From positions 12,276,001 to 12,340,000 of the forward strand of contig CAVNZM010000003.1 in NCBI GenBank assembly GCA_963693365.1: a stretch of DNA of 64,000 bases, in the 5' to 3' direction. This DNA is from Amoebidium appalachense. Its lineage: Eukaryota; Ichthyosporea. Below, in pieces: positions 28,664 to 40,770 of this stretch (position 1 is its first letter; each line of letters opens with the position of its first letter). Position numbers and translations under genes: made by a program. Below the pieces are notes generated by a model. The model was not told the origin of the DNA, made no database searches, and saw only the letters and a program-made list of their open reading frames with translations.

Positions 28664-29173
28664 TTAAGGCGGCGTCTCCTTCTCACTGATCTGCTGGCCG
28701 GGAGGGGTTGCAGTGGGGGTCGAAGGTTGCTGAGCACGTGGGGCCCCGTCGTCGGCAGGGGGGGGGGTGGAAGACCTGGGAGGGGAGTCTTTCTTCTCCT
28801 CCTTTTCTTCTGTGGCCTTCTTCTCGAGACGGCGGAGAATCTCCTGGTGGCTCGCCAACTCCTGGAGAACAATGCATGTTAGATATGCATAAAGCAACTT
28901 GAAAGCGAAAGCAACTTGAAAGCGTATTCCCCTCCACCCAAAAAGACTAACCATCTAATCTATACAATCAACCAAACTCCTACAACATGTGTAAGTAGAG
29001 GTGATAAAAAATGCTGTGAGTCCTCTCCCATGATAACAACAAAGCTCTTCATTGTGTCTGGTCGTGAGCAACACAGAAACGAAAAAAGGAAACAACAGCA
29101 GCCATAGGACTGAAGAGCCGGTACCCACCTCTAGAGTGGCAAAAAAAGAGTCGACAGAACCAACCTCAAACAT
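28664..29173 (-). CDS. Small coiled-coil protein or C-terminal part of a gene, function unknown
   Basis: Two exons, 29173-29129 (ATG) and 28861-28664 (TAA), joined in phase 0 by good splice sites, give 80 residues. The first reads MFEVGSVDSFFATLE. The second reads ELASHQEILRRLEKKATEE, then a Lys/Glu-rich helix and a Pro/Ser/Thr/Gln-rich tail. The FEVGSVDSF..LE segment resembles part of the intermembrane-space domain of m-AAA (AFG3/FtsH-type) proteases, but nothing else of that family follows, so I keep it as unknown. An in-frame TAA upstream of the ATG supports it as the start. Exon 1 and its upstream region are duplicated immediately 5' (29563-29996), where the copy breaks inside the exon. 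Confidence 0.5.
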
Positions 29174-29996
29174 AGTAAGGACGGAAACCCGGACCAGAAC
29201 TTATGAAGTCTAGAGAAGCAGAAAATAGCTTGAACGACTGGTGGAGGGGATGATAGCTATAGTGCTAACAGCAAAAGTAGTGCCCACAGTCGCTGGTTCA
29301 TGAACGTGAAAAGGCAACGTGCATCTGCAGCCAGCAGGCACACGCACACGCACGCACGCATACACACATACACACACAGACACAGCACAGACACAGACAT
29401 AATCACAGGCACGGACACAGACCAGACAGACAAACGCCACATGCACAAAAGCAGGCAACACAAAACTAACCTTTAAACGGCCTTTCAGCCGTTAGGCGAA
29501 GAAGCTGCAGCATGCAGCATGGTCAAAACCATTCAGCACGGTGGCTGCGCGACCTGCGGAGGGCAAAAAAAGAGTCGACAGAACCAACCTCAAACATAGT
29601 AAGGACGGAAACCCGGACCAGAACTTATGAAGTCTAGAGAAGCAGAAAATAGCTTGAACGACTGGTGGAGGGGATGATAGCTATAGTGCTAACAGCAAAA
29701 GTAGTGCCCACAGTCGCTGGTTCAGGAACGTGAAAAGGCAACGTGCATCTGCAGCCAGCAGGCACACGCACACGCACGCGCACACACACACATACACACA
29801 CACGCACACAGACACAGACACAGACACAGACATCATCACAGGCACGGACACAGACCAGACAGACAAACGCCACATGCACAAAAGCAGGCAACACAAAACT
29901 AACCTTCAAACGGCCTTTCAGCCGTTAGGCGAAGATGCTGCAGCATGCAGCATGGTCGAAACCATTCAGCACGGTGGCTGCGCGACCTGCGGAGGG
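29139..29996. repeat. Tandem duplication of a 424-bp unit spanning an exon start and its upstream region
   Basis: Copy 1 is 29139-29562 and copy 2 is 29563 to about 29996, nearly identical apart from the length of the CA-rich block (about 29340-29400 versus 29761-29833). Both begin GCAAAAAAAGAGTCGACAG and end GCGCGACCTGCGGAGG. Copy 2 reproduces the MFEVGSVDSFFA start without its splice donor. Confidence 0.95.
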
Positions 29997-30110
29997 GACC
30001 TGTGACCAGGCGACCTGCGGGAAGGGAACTGCGACCAGGCGACCTGCGGGAAGGGACCTGCGACCAGGCGACCTGCGGGAAAGGACCTGCGGACCTGCGG
30101 GAAGGGGAAG
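29985..30110. repeat. Minisatellite, ~29-bp unit (GACCAGGCGACCTGCGGGAAGG)
   Basis: About four units with core GCGACCTGCGGGAAGGGACCT directly abutting duplication copy 2. The same GACCTGCGG word ends both 424-bp duplication units, so it may be the recombination seed. Confidence 0.85.
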
Positions 30111-30615
30111 AGAAATGGAGCAAACGACGTGCGTACAGGCTTAAACGGACAAAAAATTGCAAACCGGATTGGGTTTAGCCAATCACTATTTGCTATCAGA
30201 AGATGGTGTACATAATGTGATTGGATCGATTCTCGGCGGATCGGTGAGGTTGGCGATATGGTGGACATATATTTCGGACACCGTTGTCATATGTTCCGAC
30301 GGAGCTTAAGTTATAACGTTAACGCTGTTTACTCGAGGCCTATCCCCGGTTTACGTAGAAAGGTCATGTGTGGGGGAAGATGTGAACACCCAGACGTGTA
30401 TGTACACCCGGGCAGGTCTGTGTACTCGTTGTTATGTTAATTGTTGGTTGATGGAGTACATCCTCAACGCGACGTATACACGCGTGCGTGCGATTCAGGA
30501 AGGGGTCCCCATATGGCTCTCGTATTATTTATATTCGTGTGATATATATATTCTATGTACTAGGCTATCTATTACCAATATACGTTACGTATTGATACAA
30601 TATCACCAATACTAA
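30111..30615. other. Intergenic DNA; no gene seen
   Basis: Balanced composition with TATATATATTCTATG near 30542. No frame with recognisable motifs. It may contain the promoter of the minus-strand gene at 28.6-29.2 kb or the 3' UTR of the one ending at 30616. Confidence 0.4.
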
Positions 30616-30759
30616 TTAAATATCGTCACGTGTGATGGTGATGGCATCCATGTAGCTCTGCAGCAGTGTGTGTGTGTGTGGTGCGTGTGTGTGTGGTGTG
30701 GAGAGGCGGCCTGGGGTGGAGGGGGGTGGGGGGGGGGGGGGGAGGGGGGAGGGCCGAGT

Positions 30760-30811
<52 letters not shown>

Positions 30812-31340
30812 TAGGCAAATACCAGACAGTGATGCATAATTGCACATTCTTTTGCAGCTACAGTTTGATGATATTTACCCACCGTGTGCATCACTTGTGA
30901 CCCCAGTCTTCCGAGGTGGTGTCATAGGTGGGCGCCAACACCAATAAATTGACTGGTGACGGGTGTGCAACCGAAGAAACTCAGCAGCACATATAATAAC
31001 GTTGATGCTATACCCTGCCTAGTTGACGTAATAATTAGTGCACCATCGCACGCGTGACGGGGGGGGGGGGGGGGGGGGGGGGTGTTTTTGCCGCGCGGTA
31101 CCCCTGATATTGTAGGTGTACACTGCCCCCACAACCCCAACTGTGTGCTGAATATCTCGTGCTAGGAAACCAATAACGCGAAAGTAACACATGCTGCATG
31201 ATATATGATGTATATGGTACAGGGAGGTTTCAATCCGGGCTACAATGTTGTGTTTTTTTCGTGTGACCCTCGTACTCCAGAGGCACACTCACCATCCCCC
31301 CCATAAACTTTGTGGTAAATTTCTCGTGCCAGAAGCTGTT
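30616..31340 (-). CDS. Unrecognised multi-exon gene, 3' exons
   Basis: Candidate exons, in transcript order, whose phases agree: 31340-31293 (NSFWHEKFTTKFMGGM, donor GTGAGT), a possible 21-bp microexon 31122-31102, 30952-30883 (PPMTPPRKTGVTSDAH, donor GTGGGT), 30857-30823 (AKECAIMHHCL) and 30657-30616 (SYMDAITITRDDI, TAA). The introns contain G runs (about 30757-30810 and 31059-31081), as in the well-supported genes. I do not recognise the family, and the 5' end was not found. The last exon is the firmest; the microexon is speculative. Confidence 0.4.
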
Positions 31341-31565
31341 CTGTGGGTAGTTATTGAAAAACCAATAATGTGTAGGTAACACATGTACATATACTATGCT
31401 ACAAGGGGGGGTTCTATACGAGCTACAACGTTGTGTTTTTTTTGTGTGACCCTCGTACTCCAGGGGCACATTCCCCATCCCCCCCATAAACTGTGTGGTA
31501 AATTGCTCGTGCTAGAAGCTGTTCTGTGGGTAGTTATTGAAAAAACCCGATGCTTATAAGTAACG
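31253..31565. repeat. Tandem duplication (~190-bp) containing an exon and a decayed exon copy
   Basis: Block A (about 31253-31437) and block B (about 31438-31565) share TGTGACCCTCGTACTCCAG, CCATAAACT.TGTGGTAAATT and AGAAGCTGTTCTGTGGGTAG. Block A carries the intact exon 31293-31340. In block B the same exon has a TAG and has lost its GT donor. A third, more diverged fragment precedes them at about 31150-31255. Confidence 0.85.
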
Positions 31566-31804
31566 CATCATGCGGCACAAATTGTCATCATAGCATTATA
31601 CTACCATACGGTAGTCATCGACAATAACGATATATTGGGAACGTGGACACCATATTGTAAACCAAAAAATAATAACACCATAATATACTACACATACCTA
31701 ACAATGTATTGTGAATGAATAAAATACTTGCTTACGTGCTGGTAACATACGAGAAACAAGGATTCTCCCGCTCTTTTTTTCTTTCTTTTTTGTTTGTTTT
31801 TGTG

Positions 31805-31856
<52 letters not shown>

Positions 31857-32159
31857 AAGGAGGGGGGGGGGGGGGGGGGGGGAGGGGGGGGGGGGGGGGG
31901 GACGTTTTGCAGATATATCGACTAGAGTCCCTCATCAGGGGACACATTCACAGTGCTTTATTAAGATCGGCCTTCAAGGCCAAAAAAGCTCAATTTCGAT
32001 TAAGATTAGATAGAATTTTATGAGGCCGGCCAGGCCTTAAATACAAAAAGGAGAAAAAACAATACACAGCTAAACATAGATCTAATATTAGCTAAATCAA
32101 TCGACACACTGGTACATTGCCTGGAGTTAACAGCATCAATCCCACTGGTACATGACTGA
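31566..32159. other. Intergenic DNA with GT and G tracts; no gene seen
   Basis: Balanced DNA up to 31800, then (GT)~24 at 31807-31854 and G runs at about 31862-31900. The rest includes palindromic GGCCTTCAAGGCC near 31970 and GGCCGGCCAGGCC near 32024. Confidence 0.45.
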
Positions 32160-32267
32160 GTGTGTGCATGTCTGTATGTGTGCGTGTGTGTGTGTTTTGC
32201 ATGTGTGTGTGAGTGCATATGTGAGTGTGCATGTGCATGTGCATGTGCATGTGCATGTGTGTGTGTC

Positions 32268-32307
<40 letters not shown>

Positions 32308-32784
32308 GGAGGGAGGGAGGGACGGAGGGAGGGAGGGACGGAGGGAGGGAGGGAGGGATGGTTGGGAGGGAGGGAGGGAGGGGGGAGGGTGGGAGGGAGG
32401 GTGGGTGGGTGGGAGGGAGGGAGAGAAAGAGAGAGAGACAGTGTGTGTGTGTGTGCATATCTGTATGTGTGTGTGTGTGTGCGTGTTTGCGTGTGTGTGT
32501 GTGTGTGCATATGTGAGTGTGCATGTGCATGTGTGTGTGTCTGTGTGTGCATATGTGCATGTGTGTGTGTGTGTATGTGTGTGTGTGTGTGTATGCGTGT
32601 CTGTGTCTGATGTGTGGATGTCTGTGTATGTTGTGTGTGTGTGCATGTCTGTGTGTGTGTATGTGCTCAGTTGAAAGGGAAGGGGGGGAGAGGGGGGATG
32701 CACCGTGTGTGTGCATGTGTGCACGTGTGTGTGTGTGTGCTCTGTGGAGAGGGAAGTGGAGGGGGGAAATGCACCGTGTGTGTG

Positions 32785-32826
<42 letters not shown>

Positions 32827-32991
32827 TGTGTGTATGTGTGTGTGTGTGTTGTGTGTTTGTGTGTGTGTTCATGTCTGTGTGCGTCGTGTGTGGTGTGTGT
32901 GTGTGTGTGCATGTCTGTGCATGTGTGTATGTGCTCGGTGGAGAGGGAAGGGGAAGGGGGGGATTCGTGTCCGTGCATGTGTGCATGTGTG

Positions 32992-33058
<67 letters not shown>

Positions 33059-33217
33059 CATGTATGTGTGTGTGTATGTGCTCGGTTGAGAGGGAAGGGG
33101 GGGGGGGGGATGCACCGTGTGTGTGCATGTGTGCACGTGTGTGTGTGTGTGCTCTGTGGAGAGGGAATGGGAGGGGAGGAAATGCACCGTGTGTGTGCAT
33201 ATGTGTGTGTGTCTCTC

Positions 33218-33262
<45 letters not shown>

Positions 33263-33391
33263 TCCCGGTGTGTGTGTGTGTCCCGGTGTGCCTGTGCGTG
33301 CGTGTGTGTGAGTGCATGTTTCTGCATTGTGTGCGAGCATGTGGATGCCTTGGTGAGAACAAGATTGGACGGTATCGAATGCTGTGTGTGT

Positions 33392-33428
<37 letters not shown>

Positions 33429-33440
33429 CAATGATAAGCC
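32160..33440. repeat. GT-rich satellite with higher-order units
   Basis: About 1.3 kb of (GT)n with embedded variant blocks. A GGGA/GGAGGGAC array lies at 32305-32430. The block GTGGAGAGGGAAGGGGAGG followed by GGATGCACCGTGTGTGTGCATG then recurs about five times between 32665 and 33210. The long Cys/Val and His/Thr open frames across it are repeat artefacts. Confidence 0.95.
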
Positions 33441-33566
33441 GGCCATGTGTTTATCATGGCGCACCGGTAAATGAATGAGGCGATTATGTGTAAATATATA
33501 AACGGAAATACATTATAAAAAAGGACTCACTCAACGAGATGAACGAGCGTTACAGAACGTACGTGT

Positions 33567-33604
<38 letters not shown>

Positions 33605-36600
33605 ATCAACGGGCTCTACTACATCACTGACTACGTGATTGACTCCCCTCAACATCCGTGGGTCCAAGCCTACACAGCAAGGACTCAACAGAGTGACGAC
33701 CCAACCCATTGGCACCACCGTCTTGGCCACCGAGCCATGTCCACCGTCACCAGAATGGCCAAAGATGAGCTGGTCATCGGCATGCCCCCCTCCCTCAAGT
33801 CCACCGACCACACTGACTGCTTTGAGTCGGCTGCATGTCTGGCAAGACCACCAAGGCTCCGTTCCCCGGCACCCGTTCCCGTTTCACCATCCCCGGCGGC
33901 AAGTGGCACCTGGACTTCTTCGAGGCCCCCTGTGTTTCCTACGGCAGCTACAAGGTTGCTCTCGTGTGTGTTTGTGATGCCACCGGTTACACCATCGTGC
34001 TCCCCCTCTACAATCGGACCGAAACCCTCAGCTACATCCAGTCTCTCGTTGTGACAGTCGAACGTCAGACTCCTGAGATCGTCACCCATCTTCGTTTTGA
34101 CTCCGGCTCCGAATTCACATCAAGGGAAACCGAGGCCTACTGCAAGCAGAAAGGCATCATCATGGAGTTTGCCCCCATCGACACACCCCTGGGCCAGCAA
34201 AACGGTGTAGTTGAACGGAAGATGAGAGACCTCCAGGAGACGGTCCGTTGCTTCCTACACGCCGACAAGGAACAAACTCTCTCCCCCAAGCTGTGGGTTG
34301 CTGCCCTCAAGCATGCTGGCTACATCTGCAACGTCACCCCGTCAACTGCTGCCAACGGCAAGACCCCCTACGAGGCCTTCCACAGCTTCAAACCCGACGT
34401 GACCCAGCTCCACGTGTTGGGCTCCCCTGCCTATGTACACGTGCCCCGTTCCAAGAGGAACTGAAGCTTGCATCAACCGTCAGACTGGGCACCTACGTCG
34501 GGTGGGATATGCATTCGAAAGCACACAAGATCCTCGACCATGCCAACAACCAGGTCAAGGTCTGCCGTGACGTGATCTTTGACGAATCGAAATTCACGAG
34601 CAGCACCAATCAAGTCCCCGATCACCCCAAACGCGATCCGCTGACATTGGACCCCCCCTCCGACGACGATGATGAAATTCCGTCCGTGATCATCAACCAC
34701 CCGTCCTGGCACCAACAACGAGCCCCGATCGACCCCGTTGCTCCCCCCAGCCCCCCCACAACCGGCCAACAACCTTTGCTGCCGGACCCCCCCGTTGCTG
34801 AGCATCATGATGATCAACCTGGCTACATGACTCCGATTCGTCCTGGGTCCCCAACCTTCCACTCGGCCTCGCGGAGCAGCCCTGTGGACACCGATGCCCC
34901 CCTCAACACAGGTCCCATTCCTGGGTTCCATGCCCCTGTGCCGGCCATCAACAGCAAGCCCCCGGCCACCACCCCCCTCAAGGACCCCCCCAAGCCGAAC
35001 CTTCGTCGGTCTGCACCTCTCACCAAGCCATCCACGGCACTGGTCAGCATCACAGCACCGACAATCAACATTGACCAACTCCCCAAGGGCATACAAAAGC
35101 TTTGCAACGGCCCCAACGGTGATGCCGTCATAGCTGCCCTCACCTCCGAGTACCAAGCCTTCATCACCAAGGATGTCTTCGACGTTGTTGATCCCCCCCC
35201 CGACGCTAACATCATCAAGTTCAAGTGGATTGTGACTGACTGAGAAAGTCCTCAACTCAGCCGGTGACACCAAGATCAAGGGTCGTGGTGTTGCAATTGA
35301 AAGGGCTTCACTTAAGTCTACGGTGTTGACTACGGTGACACCTCTTCCCCCGTCGTGATGTCCTCCTCCGTTCGTGCCCTCCTTGCCATCGGTGTGGACG
35401 GCAACCATGAGATTCATCAACTTGACGTCTCCTGGACCACGGCTTTCCTCAACAGTCCCCTCCAAGAAGACATCTACATTGTGGCAACCACCTGGCGAAT
35501 TCATCACCCCCGGCAACGAGCACTAGGTCTGGAAACTGAAGAAGGCACTCTACGGCCTCAAACAAGCACCACTGGCATGGTATGAGTACTTCGACAAGAT
35601 CCTCCTTGCTCACGGCCTCGAACGTCTCCGTTCAGATCCATGTGTCTACGTCAAGTCCTTCCCCAACGGTGACATCATCTACACTGGCAACTATGTGGAC
35701 GACGTCATCATCATCTGCACGGCCCACTCTTCCCACACCAAGGATCTAGTAGACCACATCATGAAGTCAGCTCTCTGCAAGGTCGACCTCCCCGACATCT
35801 TCCTCGGCACCCAGCTCATCCACACTCCCGGTCACCTCAAGCTGCTTCAACAGTCCTACATCAACGACATCGTCAAGGACTTCAACCTCGTCGATGCCAA
35901 CCCCAAGGCCACCCCCATCCCCGCCGGCACCGTCATCACCATTGACGAGAACATCGACACACTACCCACCAAGGCTCCCTACCGTGAACTCCTCGGCCGT
36001 CTTTTGTGGGTTGCTCGTTGTTCCCGGCCCGACATCTCCTTTGCCATCGGCTACCTCGGCAGATTCAGTGCCAACCCCACCAAACTCGCATGGGAATGTC
36101 TGCTCCGTGTGGTTCGATACCTCAACGGCACATCCAACCTCGGCCTCCACTACGACAAGTCTGCATCCGACGACAACACCCCCTTGCTGGAGTGTTATTC
36201 TGATGCTGACTTTGCTGGCTGCCCCACCACCCGTCGTTCCACTACCGGCTACGTCATCCTCTTCAAGGCATCCCCATCACGTGGTATTCAAAGCTACAGT
36301 CCATCACGGCAACATCCACCACCGAGGCCGAACTTCTGGCCATCAATGCTGCCGTTCAAAACGTCATCTGGCACCGTGATCTCCTCCGTGAACTCGGCTA
36401 CCCGATGACTGACCCCACCCCCGTCTGTTGTGACAATCAGTCCACCATTGCCCTCCTCCACACCAACAGCATCAAGCACCGGACCAAACACATTGCCGTC
36501 CGGTACCACAACACGAAGGACTACATCAAGAGTGGGGATGTGGTCGTCACCTACGTGCCCACCAAGGACAACGTGGCCGACATCTTCACCAAGGCGCTGC

Positions 36601-36644
36601 CCTCCCTCGAGCAGCACCGTGGCTCCCTCAATCTCCTCAAGTAG
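33605..36644 (+). mobile_element. Copia retrotransposon pol fragment (integrase-RT-RNase H), no LTRs
   Basis: It begins abruptly after a C run with a sequence homologous to 61797 onward of the second element and ends at the pol stop (TAG, 36642-36644). No LTR resembling 59700-60269 is present on either side. Gag, protease and both LTRs are missing, so this is a 5'- and 3'-truncated copy. Confidence 0.9.
33605..36644 (+). pseudogene. Copia pol with multiple frameshifts
   Basis: Domains in order: GAG-pre-integrase (WHHRLGHRAMSTVTRMAK), integrase with WHLDFFEAP, RFDSGSEF and the NGVVERKM glutamate (DDE set), and a long Pro-rich linker (about 34600-35050). RT follows with FKWIVTD, LDVS..TAFLNSPLQEDIYI, GLKQA and the catalytic GNYVDDVIIICT. 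RNase H has SDADFAGCPTTRRSTTGYV, STTEAELLAINAAV, then KHIAVRYHNTKDYI and DIFTKALPSLE. Frame changes occur near 33825, 34460, 35240, 35300, 35500, 35575 and 36272, so no continuous polyprotein exists. The order integrase before RT is diagnostic of Ty1/Copia. Confidence 0.92.
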
Positions 36645-37109
36645 ATGTATAACGTCGCACGTGCGGCAACACGTCAGTACGTGTTATCTATAATGTTGCA
36701 TTTTGGACGCCGGACAGTTGCCGCCGCCACAGGACTGCCGCTGTCGAGTGTGAAAGGGGGAGTCTAGACTCGGAGTCACTGTCAGATGCTGCTAAAATAG
36801 ATGCATCATAATTTTGAACTTTTGTCACCAGCTTAGGTGTACATGTGTTAGCGTGTGTGTGTGTCACAGTGTATTGTGTGTGTGTGTGTAGCAGGGGGGA
36901 GGAAGAGAGAAGACAGGGGCTCCGAGGGGGAGGGGGGGGGGGGGGGAGGGGGGGGGGGATTGCGTGTATGTGGACCTGTGTCTGTGTGTGTGAGGGTCTG
37001 TGTATGTATTTCGTGCTCACGCACACGTGTGTCCTTGGTGAGCATAAGCATCGTGAACTTTCTATGTTTTATCCTACACTTTGTTTTCTGTGCGGCGCGA
37101 CGCGGAGCC

Positions 37110-37142
<33 letters not shown>

Positions 37143-37514
37143 TGTAATTGACATTTATTGTAAACTATAACTGGAACAATTGCAGCTATCTACAGCGGCT
37201 GGCTGTACAGCATGTCCATAAGTGAGGTGGATGTGCTTGACTAGGCCGTATTTTGAGTTAACACCTTTTTTGACGAATAGAAATCACTACAGTAAAACAA
37301 CAACCAATCGCTCTGAAACGAACACAAACATGTAAAACATTGGCGTTAAGGCCAACTGGACCCACTTCCCTCCATATTCAAAGACAAAGTCTTCAAAATA
37401 AATAGCAGGTGGGACTGATAAAAATAAACTCAAACATACCAAACGGCAAGGAAAGTGTTCAGTTTGATGTGTCATGGATATTAAAAAAAAAAGGTAACTT
37501 CTGAACGAAACCAA
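36645..37514. other. Intergenic DNA; no supported gene
   Basis: Holds GT runs (about 36853-36890), G tracts (about 36929-36958 and 37112-37141) and balanced DNA with a few AT-rich stretches. It includes the 3' UTR of the PEBP gene that ends at 37515. No LTR found next to the Copia fragment. Confidence 0.45.
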
Positions 37515-37606
37515 TCATTTTGGGATCTTCTGAGCAAGGCGATCCCACCCGTCCTTCACAAAGGCACTGTTCTGTGCCTCGTAGTAGGTCCAGGCGGAGG
37601 GGTGGC

Positions 37607-37679
<73 letters not shown>

Positions 37680-37940
37680 CGTGAGCGTGCGTGCGCGTGC
37701 GCGTGTGCACGCGCTGTGTGCATCACGGTGCGTATGCATGAGTATGTGGGTGCCACAGTAGGTGTGCACACACGTGGGGGCAAGAGGGGGGGGGGGGGGG
37801 GGGGGGGGAGGGGGGAGGGGGCGGGGAGGGGCGGGACTGTTAGAAAGCACTTCACATTACGGATGATGAAATGCGCAACATAGGGCACGGTTTGTAACTC
37901 AACAAACTGCATCCCCTAGGGAGCCACAGGAGGGGGCCTT

Positions 37941-37978
<38 letters not shown>

Positions 37979-38199
37979 GGGGTAGTGTTACACAGACGGA
38001 GCTCTCTTTAGAATTACAGGTACATGCTACACGATGCAAAGCACAAGGGCACACAACGAAAGACCCTGGCACATAGCCCAACAAAGAAACATCAATGGTG
38101 ATATAATCTTAGCTGGCGCAGTTCAACATGCACAAACAGCCCCTTACCAGGTGATGGCGGTGGGCAAAATCTGCTAGTTTCCAGCTGCGACGCTTGCTG

Positions 38200-38283
<84 letters not shown>

Positions 38284-38859
38284 GTTTGTGTGTGTGTGTG
38301 AGCGTGTGTGTGAGCGTGTGTGTGAGCGCGCGCGCGCGTGCGCGCGCGTGTGTGTGTGTGTGTTTATGTGTATGTGTGTGTGCGTGTGCGTGAGTGAGGA
38401 TGCGAGTGAGAGTGTGAGTGAGTGAGTAAGTGAATGTGTTTCCCGGGGGTGGTGATGGTGGTGGTGTTGTCTGGGGGAGAAAGGGGAGGGGTGTGTGGGG
38501 GGAGGGGGAGGGGGGGGGGGGGGGGGGGGGGGGTTAGATGGTGAAGGAAGACAGAACTATGTGTAGGAATTGCGGCCATGTGCCCATGCAATTCAATAGC
38601 CGTAAGCGAAGGAAAGGGGTTTGGGGAGGGGTGTGCAGGGGAAGGGGGGGGGGTAAGAGGAAGACAGCCTGAGAGAGAAAAGAAGCTCGACAAGTGGGAG
38701 CAGGGGAAGAGAGACAGAGGAAAAAAGGGGGACGGTGGGCAACGATGTATTGCATATAAGGTGGTAAAAAAGTGAAAGCAAACCAGACAGCAGGAGACAA
38801 AATTCGAAGCCTAAAATCGAGGAGAGCGTGGTGGACGCGTTGTTGGGTGGGTGGTGGAT

Positions 38860-38952
<93 letters not shown>

Positions 38953-39157
38953 GGGGGGGGGGGGGGGGGGGGGGCTCAAAGAGGGGACACATACTCAGCA
39001 TTAGCCTTTGAGTGGGGCTCTGATGCAGGGTCGATCTTTGCGGGCTGCTTGTAGGCTGCAAGCACATAGCGGTGCAGCCCGGAGCTGGGCGGGGGAAGAG
39101 ACCCAATATACTGTGGGAAAACAATTGAAAAAAGGGAAAAGGACGAAAAAAAAAAAA

Positions 39158-39193
<36 letters not shown>

Positions 39194-40715
39194 GGGAGGG
39201 AGGCGGGGAATGGAAAATCAGATTCGATGTTCAGGAAAGGCCGTCTTTGCCCCCCTCCCCCCCCCCCCCCCCCCCCCCCCCCTTCTTCCCCTCGCCTAAA
39301 AAAGAAAAAAAAAGAAAGGAAAAAAAAAAAAAAAAAAAAAAGACCACCCTACGCCTTCCCTTACCAAAAACCTCAAAACAATGCTGTCGAGTAGGGGCCC
39401 AATATCCTCTCTCTTCCTCTACTCCTCGTGGTGTGCATGGGTCTAGTGGAAGAAAGGGGTTAAGCGATTTGGGGAGGGGGACCGGCTACGGAGAGGGGAG
39501 GGGGAGGAGCAAGAGAGAGAGACAGAGAGATAGAGGGACAGCACAAGACAGAGAGAGAGGGGGGGGGGGGAGGGGGGGGGTAACGTGTGGGTAGGGGTTT
39601 CAGTGTGTGATTGACTTTACATAATCCAAGGGGTGAGCAGCATGAAGGAATGCTGGTGTGTCTCACAGGGGAGAGAGCGGGGAGGGGGAGAGGGAGAGGG
39701 AGGGTTGTTGGAATGCTGGTACACAGTACGAAGTATACATTCACAAAGGGGTAATGTAACACAAACGCACACGTGTGCAATCGGTGGTGGTGGTGGTGGT
39801 GGACGGCATTTTTCGCGAGGGAAGAGGGGGGAATGGGGGGGGGGGGGGGGGGGGGGGGGGGAGGCAATGGTAAGGGGAAAGATATTCAATGTAAAATTTA
39901 AAAATTAGATTTACAGCAAGATAATCAACAAAAACCACAATGGCGCCCACCTCGGCGATGGTGTCTCCCCCCTGCTCCAGCTTGCCCCCGGGCACATTCA
40001 CCACCACCCAGTGCAGAAACTCTCTGAATTTCGGTTCGGCCCGACTCGGTGCATCCGGGTCGGTCATGACGATGGTGTAGAGGGAGTCCGGTTCGGCAAG
40101 GGGGATGGAGATGGTGGGTTGGTCCCATACTTGCTCGGGTGTGAGCTCCTGAAATTCCAGCAATTTATTTCAGTCTCTCTCTCTCTCTTTCTTTTCTTTC
40201 TTCCCCCATCCCTTCCGTCCCCCCCCTCCCCCCCCCCCCCCCCGGGGCCTTTCTTCTTATTTCATTCCCTACCCCCCCCCCCCCCCCCCAAAAAAAAAAA
40301 AAAAAAAAGAAAGAAAGAAAGAAAGAAAAAAAAAAGGCACGCCACTACCAAAGGAGCGCAGAAATGGGGAGAAGCTGGGTGGCTGTTGATACCGGAAAGG
40401 GGATGGATTTTATGTGTATAGACAACCGTGATAAAAGTGGAGGCAACACAATTTGTCATTAGCCTTTCTGATACCAGATACGTGCTAAGCCTGCAAAGGA
40501 ATTGTTAGGTAAAGCACCTCCATCATCCATATCGACTCAAGGAAGGTGAGGGTCTCATGAATTTAGGCAACACCAGTTGTTTATTCAGCCAAAACATAAA
40601 AACATAAGCGAAAAAACGGGAAATACCGTACCTCGCCAGCTTTGAGCACGTGGGTCCCAAAAGTGACGCTGAGCAAAGGGGCTGCAAAGGCCTCTGGGAA
40701 AACGTCAGGGATGAG

Positions 40716-40770
<55 letters not shown>

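Noticed and set aside
32018-33478. ORFs up to 440 codons rich in His/Thr or Cys/Val
   Set aside because: Products of GT/CA repeats, which are open in several frames at once. The periodic composition shows they are not genes.
34473-35516. 347-codon minus-strand ORF over Copia pol
   Set aside because: Antisense frame of the Copia linker and RT. The plus-strand reading has all diagnostic motifs.
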